A stretch of DNA of 47,837 bases from Prevotella sp. (GTDB lineage Bacteria > Bacteroidota > Bacteroidia > Bacteroidales > Bacteroidaceae). Of this stretch, positions 1 through 9,007 are shown piece after piece. Numbering within the stretch: position 1 is the stretch's first letter; every line of letters starts with the position of its first letter. A program made the position numbers and the translations under genes. Location: contig JAJWLX010000020.1 in the NCBI GenBank assembly GCA_021636625.1, forward strand, positions 1 through 47,837. Reading direction: 5' to 3'. Below the pieces are notes generated by a model. It saw only the letters and a program-made list of their open reading frames with translations. It ran no database searches and was not told the origin of the DNA.

Positions 1-325
1 AATTAACGTTAAAAAATACGCTCAAAGCTTGCTCAATTAGAGTAAAACAGGGCGTCTTGCTGACTGCCGTTATACCCAGGGCGATGCCCTGGGCTAGGAG
101 CTTCTGCCCTTTCAGGGCGTGTGGGGCTCACTGCGAACCTTACACCATTATATATAGAAGAAGCTTGATATGTACAGAAGAGCTTGATTATATATAGGAG
201 ATGCTTGGGTCATCCTAAAAGCCGTAAAAACGGATGGAAATAACAAAACACGACAAACTAAGTTAAATAATTATAAAAGATAGGGGCTGCGGCTCGTAAC
301 TTACACATAATCAAATAAAAATGTG
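1..325. other. Intergenic region upstream of the ribosomal block
   Basis: I see no credible gene here: all frames are broken by stops. The stretch holds two GC-rich hairpins (listed separately) and, at about 155-210, three related AT-rich segments carrying AGCTTGAT or GCTTGG next to TATATA. It looks like dispersed intergenic repeat material rather than a decayed gene, but the parent element cannot be identified from one window. Confidence 0.5.
75..118. repeat. Pair of GC-rich hairpins
   Basis: CCCAGGGC (75-82), loop GAT, GCCCTGGG (86-93) is a perfect 8-bp stem. GCCCT (106-110), loop TTC, AGGGC (114-118) is a second 5-bp stem 12 bases further on. Both share the GCCCT/AGGGC core and stand out against the AT-rich surroundings. 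No T-tract follows, so this is not an obvious terminator. A REP-like interspersed repeat is the likeliest explanation. Confidence 0.5.
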
Positions 326-334
326 TAATTTTGC
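326..334 (+). promoter_or_regulatory. Bacteroidetes -7 promoter element for rplM-rpsI
   Basis: TAATTTTGC fits the Bacteroidetes -7 consensus TAnnTTTGC exactly. I see no clear TTTG at the usual 19-20 bp upstream. Transcription from here would give an untranslated leader of about 150 nt before rplM. Confidence 0.55.
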
Positions 335-339
335 AGTCC

Positions 340-487
340 GATTATTTCGGGGATACACTTAGAGTCCCCAAGATATGGTGTGTTAATAGCATGTCCTGTG
401 GCCGGGGTATGTGGTTAGTGAATCACCTGTCTGAATAGTGAGTAAAAAAGATTAAAACGTTTTTTAGTAGTAAATTTAAATTTTAAA
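340..487 (+). promoter_or_regulatory. Structured 5' leader of rplM (possible L13 autoregulatory leader)
   Basis: The leader between the promoter and the rplM start contains a hairpin with stem GGGGA (349-353)/TCCCC (365-369). A G/T-rich segment (about 376-440) that could form further helices follows, then a short A/T-rich tail at the start codon. Ribosomal-protein leaders upstream of L13 have been described for Bacteroidia, and the position fits. I infer membership from context and cannot confirm the covariance pattern. Confidence 0.4.
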
Positions 488-949
488 ATGGACACATTAA
501 GTTACAAGACTATTTCCGTAAACAAGGAAACAGCTAAGAAAGAGTGGGTCGTAATCGACGCTACCGACCAGGTTGTAGGTCGCCTCTGCTCTAAGGTTGC
601 TAAATTGCTCCGCGGAAAGTACAAGCCAACTTTCACTCCACACGTAGATTGTGGTGACAACGTAATCATTATCAATGCCGCTAAGGTAGTTTTCACTGGT
701 AAGAAGGAAACTGATAAGGTTTACACTCGTTACACTGGTTATCCAGGTGGTCAGCGCTTCAACACTCCAGCAGAGTTGCGCAAGCGTCCTGATGGAATGG
801 ACAAGATCCTCCGTCACGCTATCAAAGGTATGTTGCCAAAGGGCCCTCTCGGTCGTTCTTTGATGGACAACCTCTTCATTTACGATGGCACAGAGCACAA
901 GCACGAGGCACAGCAGCCAAAGGCTATTGATATTAACCAGTATAAATAA
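488..949 (+). CDS. rplM: 50S ribosomal protein L13
   Basis: The 153-residue product is a component of the large ribosomal subunit that binds 23S rRNA early in assembly. The family signature is clear: a WVVIDATDQVVGRL segment near residues 20-33, a GDNVIIINA segment near 57-65, and the late KGMLPKGPLGR stretch near 113-123. Length is normal for Bacteroidetes L13. rpsI follows after 10 bp, the near-universal L13-S9 operon order. The ATG has an A/T-rich leader and no Shine-Dalgarno sequence, as usual in this phylum. Codon use is strongly biased, as expected for a highly expressed gene. Confidence 0.98.
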   Translation: MDTLSYKTISVNKETAKKEWVVIDATDQVVGRLCSKVAKLLRGKYKPTFTPHVDCGDNVIIINAAKVVFTGKKETDKVYTRYTGYPGGQRFNTPAELRKRPDGMDKILRHAIKGMLPKGPLGRSLMDNLFIYDGTEHKHEAQQPKAIDINQYK

Positions 950-959
950 TTAAGGTAGA

Positions 960-1346
960 ATGGAAGTAATTAATGCAATTGGTCGCCGTAAGAGCGCTGT
1001 AGCTCGTGTATACCTCACAGAGGGTACCGGTAAGATCACAATCAACAAGAAAGATATTGAGACATATTTCCCATCAGCAATCCTTCGCTATGTAGTAAAG
1101 CAGCCATTGCAGTTGCTCGAAGCTGAGGGTAAGTATGATATTAAGGCAAACCTCGACGGTGGTGGTTTCACCGGTCAGAGCCAGGCTCTCCGCCTCGCTA
1201 TCGCTCGCGCGCTCGTTAAGATCGACGCTAACGATAAGAAGGCTTTGAAGGATGCAGGCTTCATGACACGTGACTCACGTGCTGTTGAGCGTAAGAAGCC
1301 AGGTCAGCCAAAGGCTCGTCGTCGCTTCCAGTTCAGCAAGCGTTAA
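960..1346 (+). CDS. rpsI: 30S ribosomal protein S9
   Basis: The 128-residue small-subunit protein has a C-terminal tail that reaches the P-site tRNA. The N-terminus shows the family motif AIGRRKSAVARVYL. A GGGFTGQSQALRLAIARAL block lies around residues 66-84. The end is the basic KKPGQPKARRRFQFSKR tail with the invariant KR terminus. It is co-transcribed with rplM. Length is typical. Confidence 0.98.
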   Translation: MEVINAIGRRKSAVARVYLTEGTGKITINKKDIETYFPSAILRYVVKQPLQLLEAEGKYDIKANLDGGGFTGQSQALRLAIARALVKIDANDKKALKDAGFMTRDSRAVERKKPGQPKARRRFQFSKR

Positions 1347-1499
1347 TCTTATACATATTATATATATACAGATTATATATAGCTGAGCTAAAAAGTTTAG
1401 TATCTAAATCGGTGAGATTCCATTAATCGGGGACTACTCATCGACTGATCTAACATTAGATTCAAAAAGAAAGTAAACACAATTAAAAAAGAAAAAACA
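1347..1499 (+). promoter_or_regulatory. Leader region upstream of rpsB
   Basis: This 153-bp gap separates rpsI from rpsB. It opens with alternating TATA tracts, then carries a structured-looking GC-richer segment (about 1407-1450) and the inverted repeat ATCTAA/TTAGAT near 1448-1462. A purine-rich A tract precedes the rpsB start. I see no exact TAnnTTTG promoter. It may be an rpsB leader or simply an operon spacer. Confidence 0.3.
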
Positions 1500-2270
1500 A
1501 TGTCAAGAACAAATTTTGACCAGTTACTTCAGGCAGGTTGCCACTTCGGACACCTCCGTCGCAAGTGGAATCCAGCAATGGCTCCTTACATCTTCATGGA
1601 GCGTAACGGTATTCATATTATCGACCTCAACAAGACTGTCGCTAAGATCGACGAGGCTGCTGAGGCTCTCAAGACAATTGCCAAGACAGGTAGAAAGATT
1701 CTGTTTGTCGCTACTAAAAAACAAGCTAAGGACGTAGTTGCTGAGAAGGCAGCTTCTATCAATATGCCATACGTAAACGAGCGTTGGGCTGGTGGTATGC
1801 TTACCAACTTCCCTACAATCCGTAAGGCAGTTAAGAAAATGACAAACATCGACAAGCTGTTGAACGATGGTACATTCTCTAACCTCTCAAAGCGCGAGTT
1901 GCTGCAGATCAGCCGCCAGCGTGCTAAGTTGGAGAAGAACCTCGGTTCTATCGCTGACTTGACTCGTCTCCCAAGCGCACTCTTCGTAGTTGACGTAATG
2001 AAGGAGCACATCGCTGTTAAGGAGGCTAACCGTCTTGGTATCCCTGTGTTCGGTATCGTTGATACCAACTCAGATCCAAAGAATATCGACTACGTTATCC
2101 CAGCTAACGATGACGCTAAGGACTCAGTAGAGGCTATCCTCTCTGCAGTTTGCGGTGCTATCGCTGAGGGTCTTGAGGAGCGTAAGGCTGAGAAGGCTGA
2201 CGACAAGGCTGCTGCAGAGCAGAAGGATCAGCCTAAGAAGAAGGCTGCTCGCAAGGACGAGGCTGAGTAA
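1500..2270 (+). CDS. rpsB: 30S ribosomal protein S2
   Basis: The 256-residue S2 protein of the small subunit shows the N-terminal AGCHFGHLRRKWNPAM motif (residues 12-27), the internal NERWAGGMLTNF motif near 93-104 and ALFVVDVMKEHIAVKEA near 160-176. The last 35 residues form a highly charged Lys/Glu/Ala extension (ERKAEKADDKAAA and PKKKAARK) beyond the globular core, common in Bacteroidetes S2 proteins. tsf follows 108 bp downstream, the standard order. Confidence 0.97.
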   Translation: MSRTNFDQLLQAGCHFGHLRRKWNPAMAPYIFMERNGIHIIDLNKTVAKIDEAAEALKTIAKTGRKILFVATKKQAKDVVAEKAASINMPYVNERWAGGMLTNFPTIRKAVKKMTNIDKLLNDGTFSNLSKRELLQISRQRAKLEKNLGSIADLTRLPSALFVVDVMKEHIAVKEANRLGIPVFGIVDTNSDPKNIDYVIPANDDAKDSVEAILSAVCGAIAEGLEERKAEKADDKAAAEQKDQPKKKAARKDEAE

Positions 2271-2293
2271 TTAGGCAAACAAAAATATACTGG

Positions 2294-2337
2294 AGCCATT
2301 GATTCTGTTTTATGATTCGATGGCTTTAGTTCTTTTC
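2294..2337 (+). terminator. Hairpin between rpsB and tsf (attenuator or partial terminator)
   Basis: AGCCATTG (2294-2301) pairs with CGATGGCT (2318-2325), with one T-G wobble, and is followed by TTAGTTCTTTT. The T-run is interrupted, so termination may be partial. That would lower tsf relative to rpsB. Confidence 0.4.
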
Positions 2338-2378
2338 AAGCAAAGATTATTATTAACTTTTAATATTAGAAAAATATT

Positions 2379-3374
2379 ATGGCTGTTTCAATTGAAGATA
2401 TCAAGAAACTTCGCGCTATGACTGGTGCTGGTCTTGCTGACGTTAAGAAGGCACTCACAGAGGCTGAAGGTGATTTCGATAAGGCAAAGGAGTTGCTCCG
2501 TGAGCGTGGTCTCGCTATCGCTGCTAAGCGTTCTGACCGTGAGACTTCTAACGGTTGCGTTCTCGTTAAGAAGGTTAACGATTTCGCTGCTATCATCGCT
2601 CTCAAGTGCGAGACTGACTTCGTAGCTAACGGTGCTGACTTCATCAAGTTGACATCTGACATCCTCGACGCTGCTATCGCTGCCAAGGCTCACACTCTCG
2701 ACGAGGTGAAGACTTTGAAGGTTGGCGATGCTGATGCTCAGGCTGCTGTTACACAGCGCTCTGGTATCACTGGCGAGAAGATGGAGCTCGACGGCTACTG
2801 TGTTCTCGAGGGTGACAACATCGAGGTTTACGACCACATGAACAAGCACACTTTGTGTACTATGGTTCAGCTCAACGAGAACAACGAGGAGGCTGGTCAC
2901 AAGGTAGCTATGCAGGTTGCTGCTATGCGCCCTGTAGCTCTCGACGAGTCTTCAGTTTCTGAGGAGACTAAGAAGACTGAGCTCGAAGTTGCTGTTGCCA
3001 AGACTAAGGAAGAGCTTGTAGAGAAGGCTGTTAACGCAGCTTTGAAGAAGGCTGGCATCAACCCAGCTCACGTTGACTCTGAGGAGCACATCGAGAGCAA
3101 CACTAAGAAGGGTTGGTTGACACCTGAGCAGGCTGAAGAGGCTCGCAACATCAAGAAGACTGTTGGTGAGGAGAAGGCTGCTACTTTGAACCCTACTATG
3201 ATCCAGAACATTGCTAATGGTCGTCTGGCTAAGTTCTTCAAGGAGAACTGCCTCGTTGATCAGGAGTTCCAGTTCGGTGACGGTGACAAGCAGACTGTTG
3301 CTCAGTACCTCGCTTCTCAGAGCAAGGATCTCAAGATCGTTGCTTACCAGCGCTTTACTCTTGCTGCTGAGTAA
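2379..3374 (+). CDS. tsf: Translation elongation factor Ts
   Basis: This is the nucleotide exchange factor for EF-Tu. The N-terminal UBA-like domain reads DIKKLRAMTGAGLADVKKAL (residues 7-26). The EF-Tu-interacting KCETDFVANGADF motif is near residues 75-88. A dimerisation-type region and a C-terminal module follow. At 331 residues it is longer than the E. coli protein (about 280), as in other Bacteroidetes. The gene is rich in GCT, CTC and AAG codons, which indicates high expression. A strong terminator follows at 3427. Confidence 0.97.
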   Translation: MAVSIEDIKKLRAMTGAGLADVKKALTEAEGDFDKAKELLRERGLAIAAKRSDRETSNGCVLVKKVNDFAAIIALKCETDFVANGADFIKLTSDILDAAIAAKAHTLDEVKTLKVGDADAQAAVTQRSGITGEKMELDGYCVLEGDNIEVYDHMNKHTLCTMVQLNENNEEAGHKVAMQVAAMRPVALDESSVSEETKKTELEVAVAKTKEELVEKAVNAALKKAGINPAHVDSEEHIESNTKKGWLTPEQAEEARNIKKTVGEEKAATLNPTMIQNIANGRLAKFFKENCLVDQEFQFGDGDKQTVAQYLASQSKDLKIVAYQRFTLAAE

Positions 3375-3426
3375 TCATTACTCAAAAGCAAGCATTAATT
3401 TGACTTATAGTTAAATTAGAATATCC

Positions 3427-3477
3427 GGGAGTTATGGAGTTAAAGCTTAGCTTTGCTTCTAACTCCCATTTCTTTTT
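3427..3477 (+). terminator. Intrinsic terminator after tsf
   Basis: GGGAGTTA (3427-3434) and TAACTCCC (3460-3467) form a perfect 8-bp stem, with further internal pairing around AAAGCT/AGCTTT. ATTTCTTTTTT follows. It ends the ribosomal block and separates it from the gene at 3497. Confidence 0.85.
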
Positions 3478-3496
3478 TATATATATTTTTGGGGTT

Positions 3497-4114
3497 ATGA
3501 AGATATTTGCTATCGGTATGAACTATACCGAACACAATAAATCGCTGCATGGTACGTTATCTAAACCAGAGCGTCCTGTTATTTTTACCAAGGCGGATTC
3601 TGCGCTGCTCAACAACGGCAAGCCTTTCTTCATTCCGGATCATCTGGGAAGAATAGAGTATGAGACCGAACTGGTGGTGCGCATCTGCAAGTTGGGCAAG
3701 ACCATTCCGCAGCGTTTCGCCCACCGCTATTATGATGCGGTGACCGTGGGCATCGACTTTACCGCCCGCGAGATGCAGAAGAAGTTGAGAGAGGCGGGTC
3801 AGCCATGGGAGCTTGCCAAGGGATTCGACGGATCTGCCGCCATCGGCGAATGGGTGGATATCCAGAAGTTCCGTGACATCCAGGCTATCCACTTCCATCT
3901 CAACATCAACGGCGAGAATGTGCAGGAAGGCTGTTCGAGCAATATGCTCTACAAGGTGGATGAAATCATCTCCTACATCAGCCAGTATTTTACGCTCAAG
4001 ACTGGAGACCTGCTCTATACGGGTTGTCCTACAGGATGCGGTCCGGTGAAGATCGACGACCATCTGGAGGGCTATCTCGAAGATAGAAAGGTGCTTGACT
4101 TTATGTGTAAATAG
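3497..4114 (+). CDS. Fumarylacetoacetate hydrolase (FAH) family protein
   Basis: The product is a 205-residue member of the FAH/YcgM/FAHD1 superfamily, metal-dependent C-C bond hydrolases, decarboxylases or isomerases acting on 2-oxo acids. Visible ligands are the ExE pair in RIEYETELVV (E56, E58) and the later D87 in VGIDFTAREMQ. A KGFDGSAAIG segment and the C-terminal YTGCPTGCGPV match the family's TGTPxGVGP loop, with Cys for Thr. I chose ATG 3497 because MKIFAIGMNY matches the family N-terminus. An in-frame ATG at 3434 would start inside the terminator. porU begins 9 bp downstream. The substrate cannot be assigned. Confidence 0.85.
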   Translation: MKIFAIGMNYTEHNKSLHGTLSKPERPVIFTKADSALLNNGKPFFIPDHLGRIEYETELVVRICKLGKTIPQRFAHRYYDAVTVGIDFTAREMQKKLREAGQPWELAKGFDGSAAIGEWVDIQKFRDIQAIHFHLNINGENVQEGCSSNMLYKVDEIISYISQYFTLKTGDLLYTGCPTGCGPVKIDDHLEGYLEDRKVLDFMCK

Positions 4115-4123
4115 AAAGAATAT

Positions 4124-7100
4124 ATGAATAAGAGTAGAATATGGCAATACCTCTGTATCGTGGCAGTGCTGGTGCTGATGGCGCTGCCTGCTGCGGCACA
4201 GAGATTCTTCAACCTTACCTCGCAGGAGGTGAAGGTGGACTCCATATTGCCTCAATTCGTATATTCTTTGCCTTTGCAGGGTGATTATCAGGATTCTATC
4301 TATACGGTAACAGTGAAATATCCGGAGTATGTGGATATGCCTGCTACCGATATTTCTCATTACAACCGACTTTCGGGCGCTGCTCTCCCTGAGCAGGTGG
4401 CCATCTGCCAGCAGGTAACCGAATGCCGGAAACAAGGCTTGCTGGTGATTTCCTTTTCTCCTCTCGTTTTCAGGGAGCACAGATATCAGGCGCTGGTGAG
4501 CTTCATGCTCGATATCCAGGCGAAGCCGCTGAAACGTTCGCAGAGCCAGTTGCATCTGCTGAAACGTTCGCAGCAGGAAGCCCGGCTGAAGACCCGCGGC
4601 GGGGAGGATTCTTCTCCCGCCTATGCCGACCATTCTGTGCTGGCAAGCGGAAAATGGGCAAAGATCAGGGTGAGCGAAACGGGTATTCATCAGTTGACTG
4701 CCGACGTGGTGCGCCGTGCCGGTTTTTCGGATATCAGCAAGGTGAAGATCTACGGTTATGGGGGAAATCTCCAGAACGAAGCGCTCTATGCCCAGGAAAT
4801 TCGGGAGACTGACGACCTGAAGGAGGTGCCGCAGTATGTAGTGGATGGCAGACATTATTTCTACGCCCGCGGTGCGGTGAGCTGGAGCAGCCCTACGGCT
4901 ACGGTGCGCACCCGCAATCCCTATTCAGACTATGGCTATTATTTCATCACCCAGAGCAATGAGTCGCCGAGTCTCTGGGCAGATTCAGCCTCTTTCGTAT
5001 CTTCCTGCCATCCGATGCCGGAAGATTATCATTCTCTTTATGAAGTAGATGGGTTCAGTTGGATGCAGGGGGGAAGGAATCTCTTCCATCCTACAGCCGT
5101 CAAGGTGGGCGATACCCAGAAGGTGGTCATCACCAATCCTACCGGATGCAGCCGGGGAAAGCTGGTGGTGGCTGCTACCGCCGGTACCAACACCCAGGTG
5201 CAGATCAGGAAGAACCAGAAGGAACTGGGAACCCTGAACCTCTATCTGCCTACCAATACCAGCAGCAGTGCCTATACGGTAGGCGTGGAAAGGAACGCCA
5301 TCTATCCGCTTCAGGATTTCAGGGAGAAGGATACCATCGAGATACAGCCACTCAGCGGTGGACCGGTTCATCTGGATTATGTGGCCGTAACCTGGGAGAA
5401 GCCTGCGCCGTTTGCCGGTTTCGGAAGTCAGATTCCTGCAGCCGAGTATGTGTATGGCATCACCCCGCAGGATCACCATGCCGACGGGGCTGCTGATATG
5501 GTGATCATCATCCCAACCTCGCAGAAACTGCTCAGGCAGGCACAGCGGCTCAAGGAATTCCACGAAACCCACGACGGGCTGCGGGTGAATATCGTGCCCG
5601 CCGATGAACTCTATAATGAATTCTCCAGCGGTACCCCCGATGCCAATGCCTACCGCCGCTATCTGCGGATGCTGAGCGACAGGGCGGCTACGGCTGCTGA
5701 CATGCCTAAGTATCTGCTGCTCTTCGGCGACTGCGTATGGGACAACCGGATGCTCACGGCCGACTGCAGACTGCTGAATCCGGATGATTACCTGCTCTGT
5801 CATGAGAGCGATGACTCGTTCAGCAAGACCACCTGCTATGTGAGTGACAGCTGGCTGGGAATCATCGGCGAAGGAAAGGGAGCCGATCCGAAAACCGAAC
5901 TGCAGGATGTGGCGGTAGGACGATTCCCTGTGACCACGGCGCAGGAAGCCAAGATACTGGTGGACAAGACCATCAACTACAAGAAGAACGCCAATGCCGG
6001 AGCCTGGCAGAACACCCTGATGTTCATGGGCGATGACGGCAACGAGAATCTCCACATGGCGGATGCCAACGAGGTGGCAGACGATATCGCCTCGCTCTAT
6101 CCGGGCTATCTCATCAGAAAGGTAATGTGGGATGCCTACACCCGTCAGACCTCCTCAACGGGAAATACCTATCCCGAAGTCTCCAGTATCATCAGGCAGC
6201 AGCAGGCTAATGGTGCCCTGGTGATGGATTATGCCGGGCATGGAAGCGAGACCCAGATTTCGCATGAAAACGTGCTCAAGATCACGGATTTCGAATCGTT
6301 CAGAAACGAAAACCTGCCACTGTGGGTGACGGCATCCTGCGACATCATGCCTTATGACGGTACGAAATCTACCATCGGCGAGGCAGCTCTGCTGAATGAA
6401 AAAGGTGGAGCTGTGGCATTCTACGGTACCACGCGTACCGTGTTTGCCCAGCAGAACAAGTATATGAACCGCGCCTTCCTGCGCAGGGTGCTGAGCCGGG
6501 AAGACGGCAAGCCGCTTGCGATAGGCGAGGCACACCGGCTGGCGCAGAACGACGTGATGCTGGGCAATGTGGTGGCGGGCGAGATAGACCGCTCGGAAAA
6601 CCATCTGCAGTATGCCCTGCTCGGAGATCCTGCCCTCTCACTCAACCTGCCGATGATGAAGGTAGTGGTGGATTCCATCAACGGCATCTCCTGCCAGCGC
6701 ACCGATACGGTTCCGCTGCTGAAATCCGGAGATATAGCCAGGATTGCGGGACATGTGGAGACGGATGTGGATTTCCAGGGGGTAGTGACGGCTACGGTAA
6801 GGGATTCCAGGGAACTGGTTACCTGCAAGCTGAATGATGCCACAGCCGACGGAGCCTCCACAGCCTTCCAGTATTACGACCGGCAGAAGACGCTCTATCA
6901 GGGTGCTGACAGTGTATCCGGCGGCAAGTTCGCCTTCAGCTTTGCCGTACCCAAGGACATCAATTATTCGGGTGATACCGGATTGATGAATCTCTATGCC
7001 GTGAGCAACGACAAGGCGCTGCGGGCGAATGGAGAAAGCGCACGGTTCAAGGTGGGCGGCAGCGTGGTGGCAGGAAACGACTCCATCGGTCCGTCGGTAT

Positions 7101-7738
7101 TCTGCTATCTGAACTCGCCTACCTTCGTGGATGGCGGCAATGTGAATACCACCCCTTATTTCGTGGCAAGGATATCAGACAAGGACGGAATCAATGCCGC
7201 AGGAAGCGGACTCGGCCATGACTTGAAGCTGGTGATAGACGGAGATCAGTCGAAGACCTACAATCTCAACGATTATTTCTCGTATGATTTCGGAACCTAT
7301 ACCAGCGGTTCCACCTGCTACAGTATTCCGGAACTTCCGCCAGGCAGGCATCAGCTTACCTTCACGGCATGGGATATCCAGAACAACAGTTCTACCACCA
7401 CCCTCCACTTCAATGTGGTAAGCGGTCTGGCTCCATCGCTCTTCGATGTGGGCGTGACGGAGAATCCAGCCCGCAGCACCACCACCTTCATCGTTTCTCA
7501 CGACAGGACGGAGAGCCGGATGGATGTGGTAATCGAACTCTATGATACTTCGGGCAGACAGCTCTGGCGCCATGCCGAGAGCGGAGTGCCGGCATCGGAG
7601 GTCTATACCGTGAAGTGGGATCTATCGGTAGATGGCGGTCGTCCTCTGGGTACGGGCATCTATCTGTATCGGGTCAAGGTTTCATCGGATGGCAGCAGCT
7701 ATGCCTCCAAGACCCGGAAACTGATCATTATAAAATAG
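4124..7738 (+). CDS. porU: Type IX secretion system sortase PorU (C25 gingipain-like)
   Basis: The 1204-residue exported cysteine peptidase acts at the outer-membrane surface. It removes the C-terminal signal of T9SS cargo and joins cargo to anionic lipopolysaccharide. It opens with a signal peptide (hydrophobic core IVAVLVLMALPAAA). The peptidase C25 domain carries the catalytic pair His706 in MDYAGHGSETQ and Cys739 in WVTASCDIMPYDG. Their 33-residue separation is, to my recollection, the same as in Porphyromonas PorU. The C-terminal 100 residues form a FlgD/Ig-like module ending PLGTGIYLYRVKV and KTRKLIIIK. porV follows 28 bp later, the conserved porU-porV pair. Length fits the family (about 1150-1200). 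Confidence 0.95.
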   Translation: MNKSRIWQYLCIVAVLVLMALPAAAQRFFNLTSQEVKVDSILPQFVYSLPLQGDYQDSIYTVTVKYPEYVDMPATDISHYNRLSGAALPEQVAICQQVTECRKQGLLVISFSPLVFREHRYQALVSFMLDIQAKPLKRSQSQLHLLKRSQQEARLKTRGGEDSSPAYADHSVLASGKWAKIRVSETGIHQLTADVVRRAGFSDISKVKIYGYGGNLQNEALYAQEIRETDDLKEVPQYVVDGRHYFYARGAVSWSSPTATVRTRNPYSDYGYYFITQSNESPSLWADSASFVSSCHPMPEDYHSLYEVDGFSWMQGGRNLFHPTAVKVGDTQKVVITNPTGCSRGKLVVAATAGTNTQVQIRKNQKELGTLNLYLPTNTSSSAYTVGVERNAIYPLQDFREKDTIEIQPLSGGPVHLDYVAVTWEKPAPFAGFGSQIPAAEYVYGITPQDHHADGAADMVIIIPTSQKLLRQAQRLKEFHETHDGLRVNIVPADELYNEFSSGTPDANAYRRYLRMLSDRAATAADMPKYLLLFGDCVWDNRMLTADCRLLNPDDYLLCHESDDSFSKTTCYVSDSWLGIIGEGKGADPKTELQDVAVGRFPVTTAQEAKILVDKTINYKKNANAGAWQNTLMFMGDDGNENLHMADANEVADDIASLYPGYLIRKVMWDAYTRQTSSTGNTYPEVSSIIRQQQANGALVMDYAGHGSETQISHENVLKITDFESFRNENLPLWVTASCDIMPYDGTKSTIGEAALLNEKGGAVAFYGTTRTVFAQQNKYMNRAFLRRVLSREDGKPLAIGEAHRLAQNDVMLGNVVAGEIDRSENHLQYALLGDPALSLNLPMMKVVVDSINGISCQRTDTVPLLKSGDIARIAGHVETDVDFQGVVTATVRDSRELVTCKLNDATADGASTAFQYYDRQKTLYQGADSVSGGKFAFSFAVPKDINYSGDTGLMNLYAVSNDKALRANGESARFKVGGSVVAGNDSIGPSVFCYLNSPTFVDGGNVNTTPYFVARISDKDGINAAGSGLGHDLKLVIDGDQSKTYNLNDYFSYDFGTYTSGSTCYSIPELPPGRHQLTFTAWDIQNNSSTTTLHFNVVSGLAPSLFDVGVTENPARSTTTFIVSHDRTESRMDVVIELYDTSGRQLWRHAESGVPASEVYTVKWDLSVDGGRPLGTGIYLYRVKVSSDGSSYASKTRKLIIIK

Positions 7739-7766
7739 AAAATATCATCATATAAAATAATGTAGT

Positions 7767-8957
7767 ATGAATAGAATCGTCAAGATATTCGCAACCGGTT
7801 TCCTCTCGGTATGGGCGCTGACGGCATCGGCGCAGAATGGAGAGGGAGACACCAAGGAGAGTCTTTTCAATCCGGTAAACTATGCCGTCATCTCTCAGAC
7901 CATAGCGCCCGATGCCCGCGGCGGAGGTCTGGGTGATGTGGGTGCGGCAACCGATCCGGATGTCAACTCGCAGTATTGGAATCCGGCAAAGTATCCTTTC
8001 AATATCTCCAGGGCGGGTGTGGCGCTGAACTTCACTCCATGGCTCCGTTCGCTGGTCAACGACATGAATCTCGCCTATCTCTCGGGCTATTACCGCATAG
8101 GCGATTACAGTGCCGTATCCGCTTCGCTCCGTTATTTCAACATGGGTGAGGTGTTTCTTTCTGATCCGGGAGAAACCGACAATGCGATGACCATCAATCC
8201 CTATGAGATGTCGATTGATGTGGCTTACTCTCTGATGCTCAGCGAGAAATTCTCCCTGGCAGCAGCCATCCGCTGGATCTATTCTGACCTGCGCTTCGAC
8301 TATCAGGAGGAGAATTCGCCTGCTTCGGCTTTTGCGGCGGATATTGCAGCCTATTATCAGAACTATGTCAACATCGGACCGCGAGAGTGCCAGTTGGGCG
8401 TAGGTCTGAACATTTCGAATATCGGCAGCAAGATCACCTTCAGCGGTCAGGAGTATGGCGAGTTCCTGCCTACCAATCTGCGTCTGGGTGCCTCTCTGAT
8501 GATACCTATCGACGAGTACAACCGCTTTACCATCGCCGCAGATGTCAGCAAGTATCTCGTGCCGACGGTACCTGCTCAGAAGGAGGGAGAGGACAACTCG
8601 GAGTATGAAGACCGTGTGCATCGCGAATACAACGATATTTCGGGCATCAGCGGCATCTTCAAGAGCTTCAGCGATGCCCCAGGCGGATTCAAGGAAGAGC
8701 TGGAGGAAATCAACTATGGCGTAGGTGCCGAGTATGTGTATAATGACAAGTTTGCCCTGCGTGCCGGTTATCATCACGAGAGCCAGAGCAAGGGCAACCG
8801 CAAGTACTTCACGGTGGGAGCCGGCTTCAAGATGAATGTCTTCTCGCTCGATGCTTCCTATGTGGTAGCCACCGCCAAGAGCAATCCGCTCGACCAGACC
8901 CTGCGCTTTACGCTGGCGTTCGATATGGACGGATTGAAAGACCTGTTCAAGCGATAG
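7767..8957 (+). CDS. porV: Type IX secretion outer-membrane protein PorV (LptO)
   Basis: The 396-residue outer-membrane beta-barrel of the FadL-like OmpP1 family shuttles T9SS substrates from the translocon to PorU. The signal peptide is MNRIVKIFATGFLSVWALTA, with likely cleavage after SAQ. The start of the mature protein reads NPVNYAVISQTIAPDARGGG and LGDVGAATDPDVNSQYWNP, a PorV hallmark. Alternating amphipathic strands fill the rest, and the C-terminus ends TLRFTLAFDMDGLKDLFKR. It is directly downstream of porU. Confidence 0.95.
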   Translation: MNRIVKIFATGFLSVWALTASAQNGEGDTKESLFNPVNYAVISQTIAPDARGGGLGDVGAATDPDVNSQYWNPAKYPFNISRAGVALNFTPWLRSLVNDMNLAYLSGYYRIGDYSAVSASLRYFNMGEVFLSDPGETDNAMTINPYEMSIDVAYSLMLSEKFSLAAAIRWIYSDLRFDYQEENSPASAFAADIAAYYQNYVNIGPRECQLGVGLNISNIGSKITFSGQEYGEFLPTNLRLGASLMIPIDEYNRFTIAADVSKYLVPTVPAQKEGEDNSEYEDRVHREYNDISGISGIFKSFSDAPGGFKEELEEINYGVGAEYVYNDKFALRAGYHHESQSKGNRKYFTVGAGFKMNVFSLDASYVVATAKSNPLDQTLRFTLAFDMDGLKDLFKR

Positions 8958-9007
8958 GCAGGACAGAATATAAATATATTAATAACTTTAATTATAAATA
9001 TAAGATT

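Noticed and set aside
3484..3491. TATTTTTG as promoter of the FAH-family gene
   Set aside because: It overlaps the T-tract of the tsf terminator, is followed by G instead of C/T, and would start transcription at about the start codon. A chance match in a T-run is likelier.
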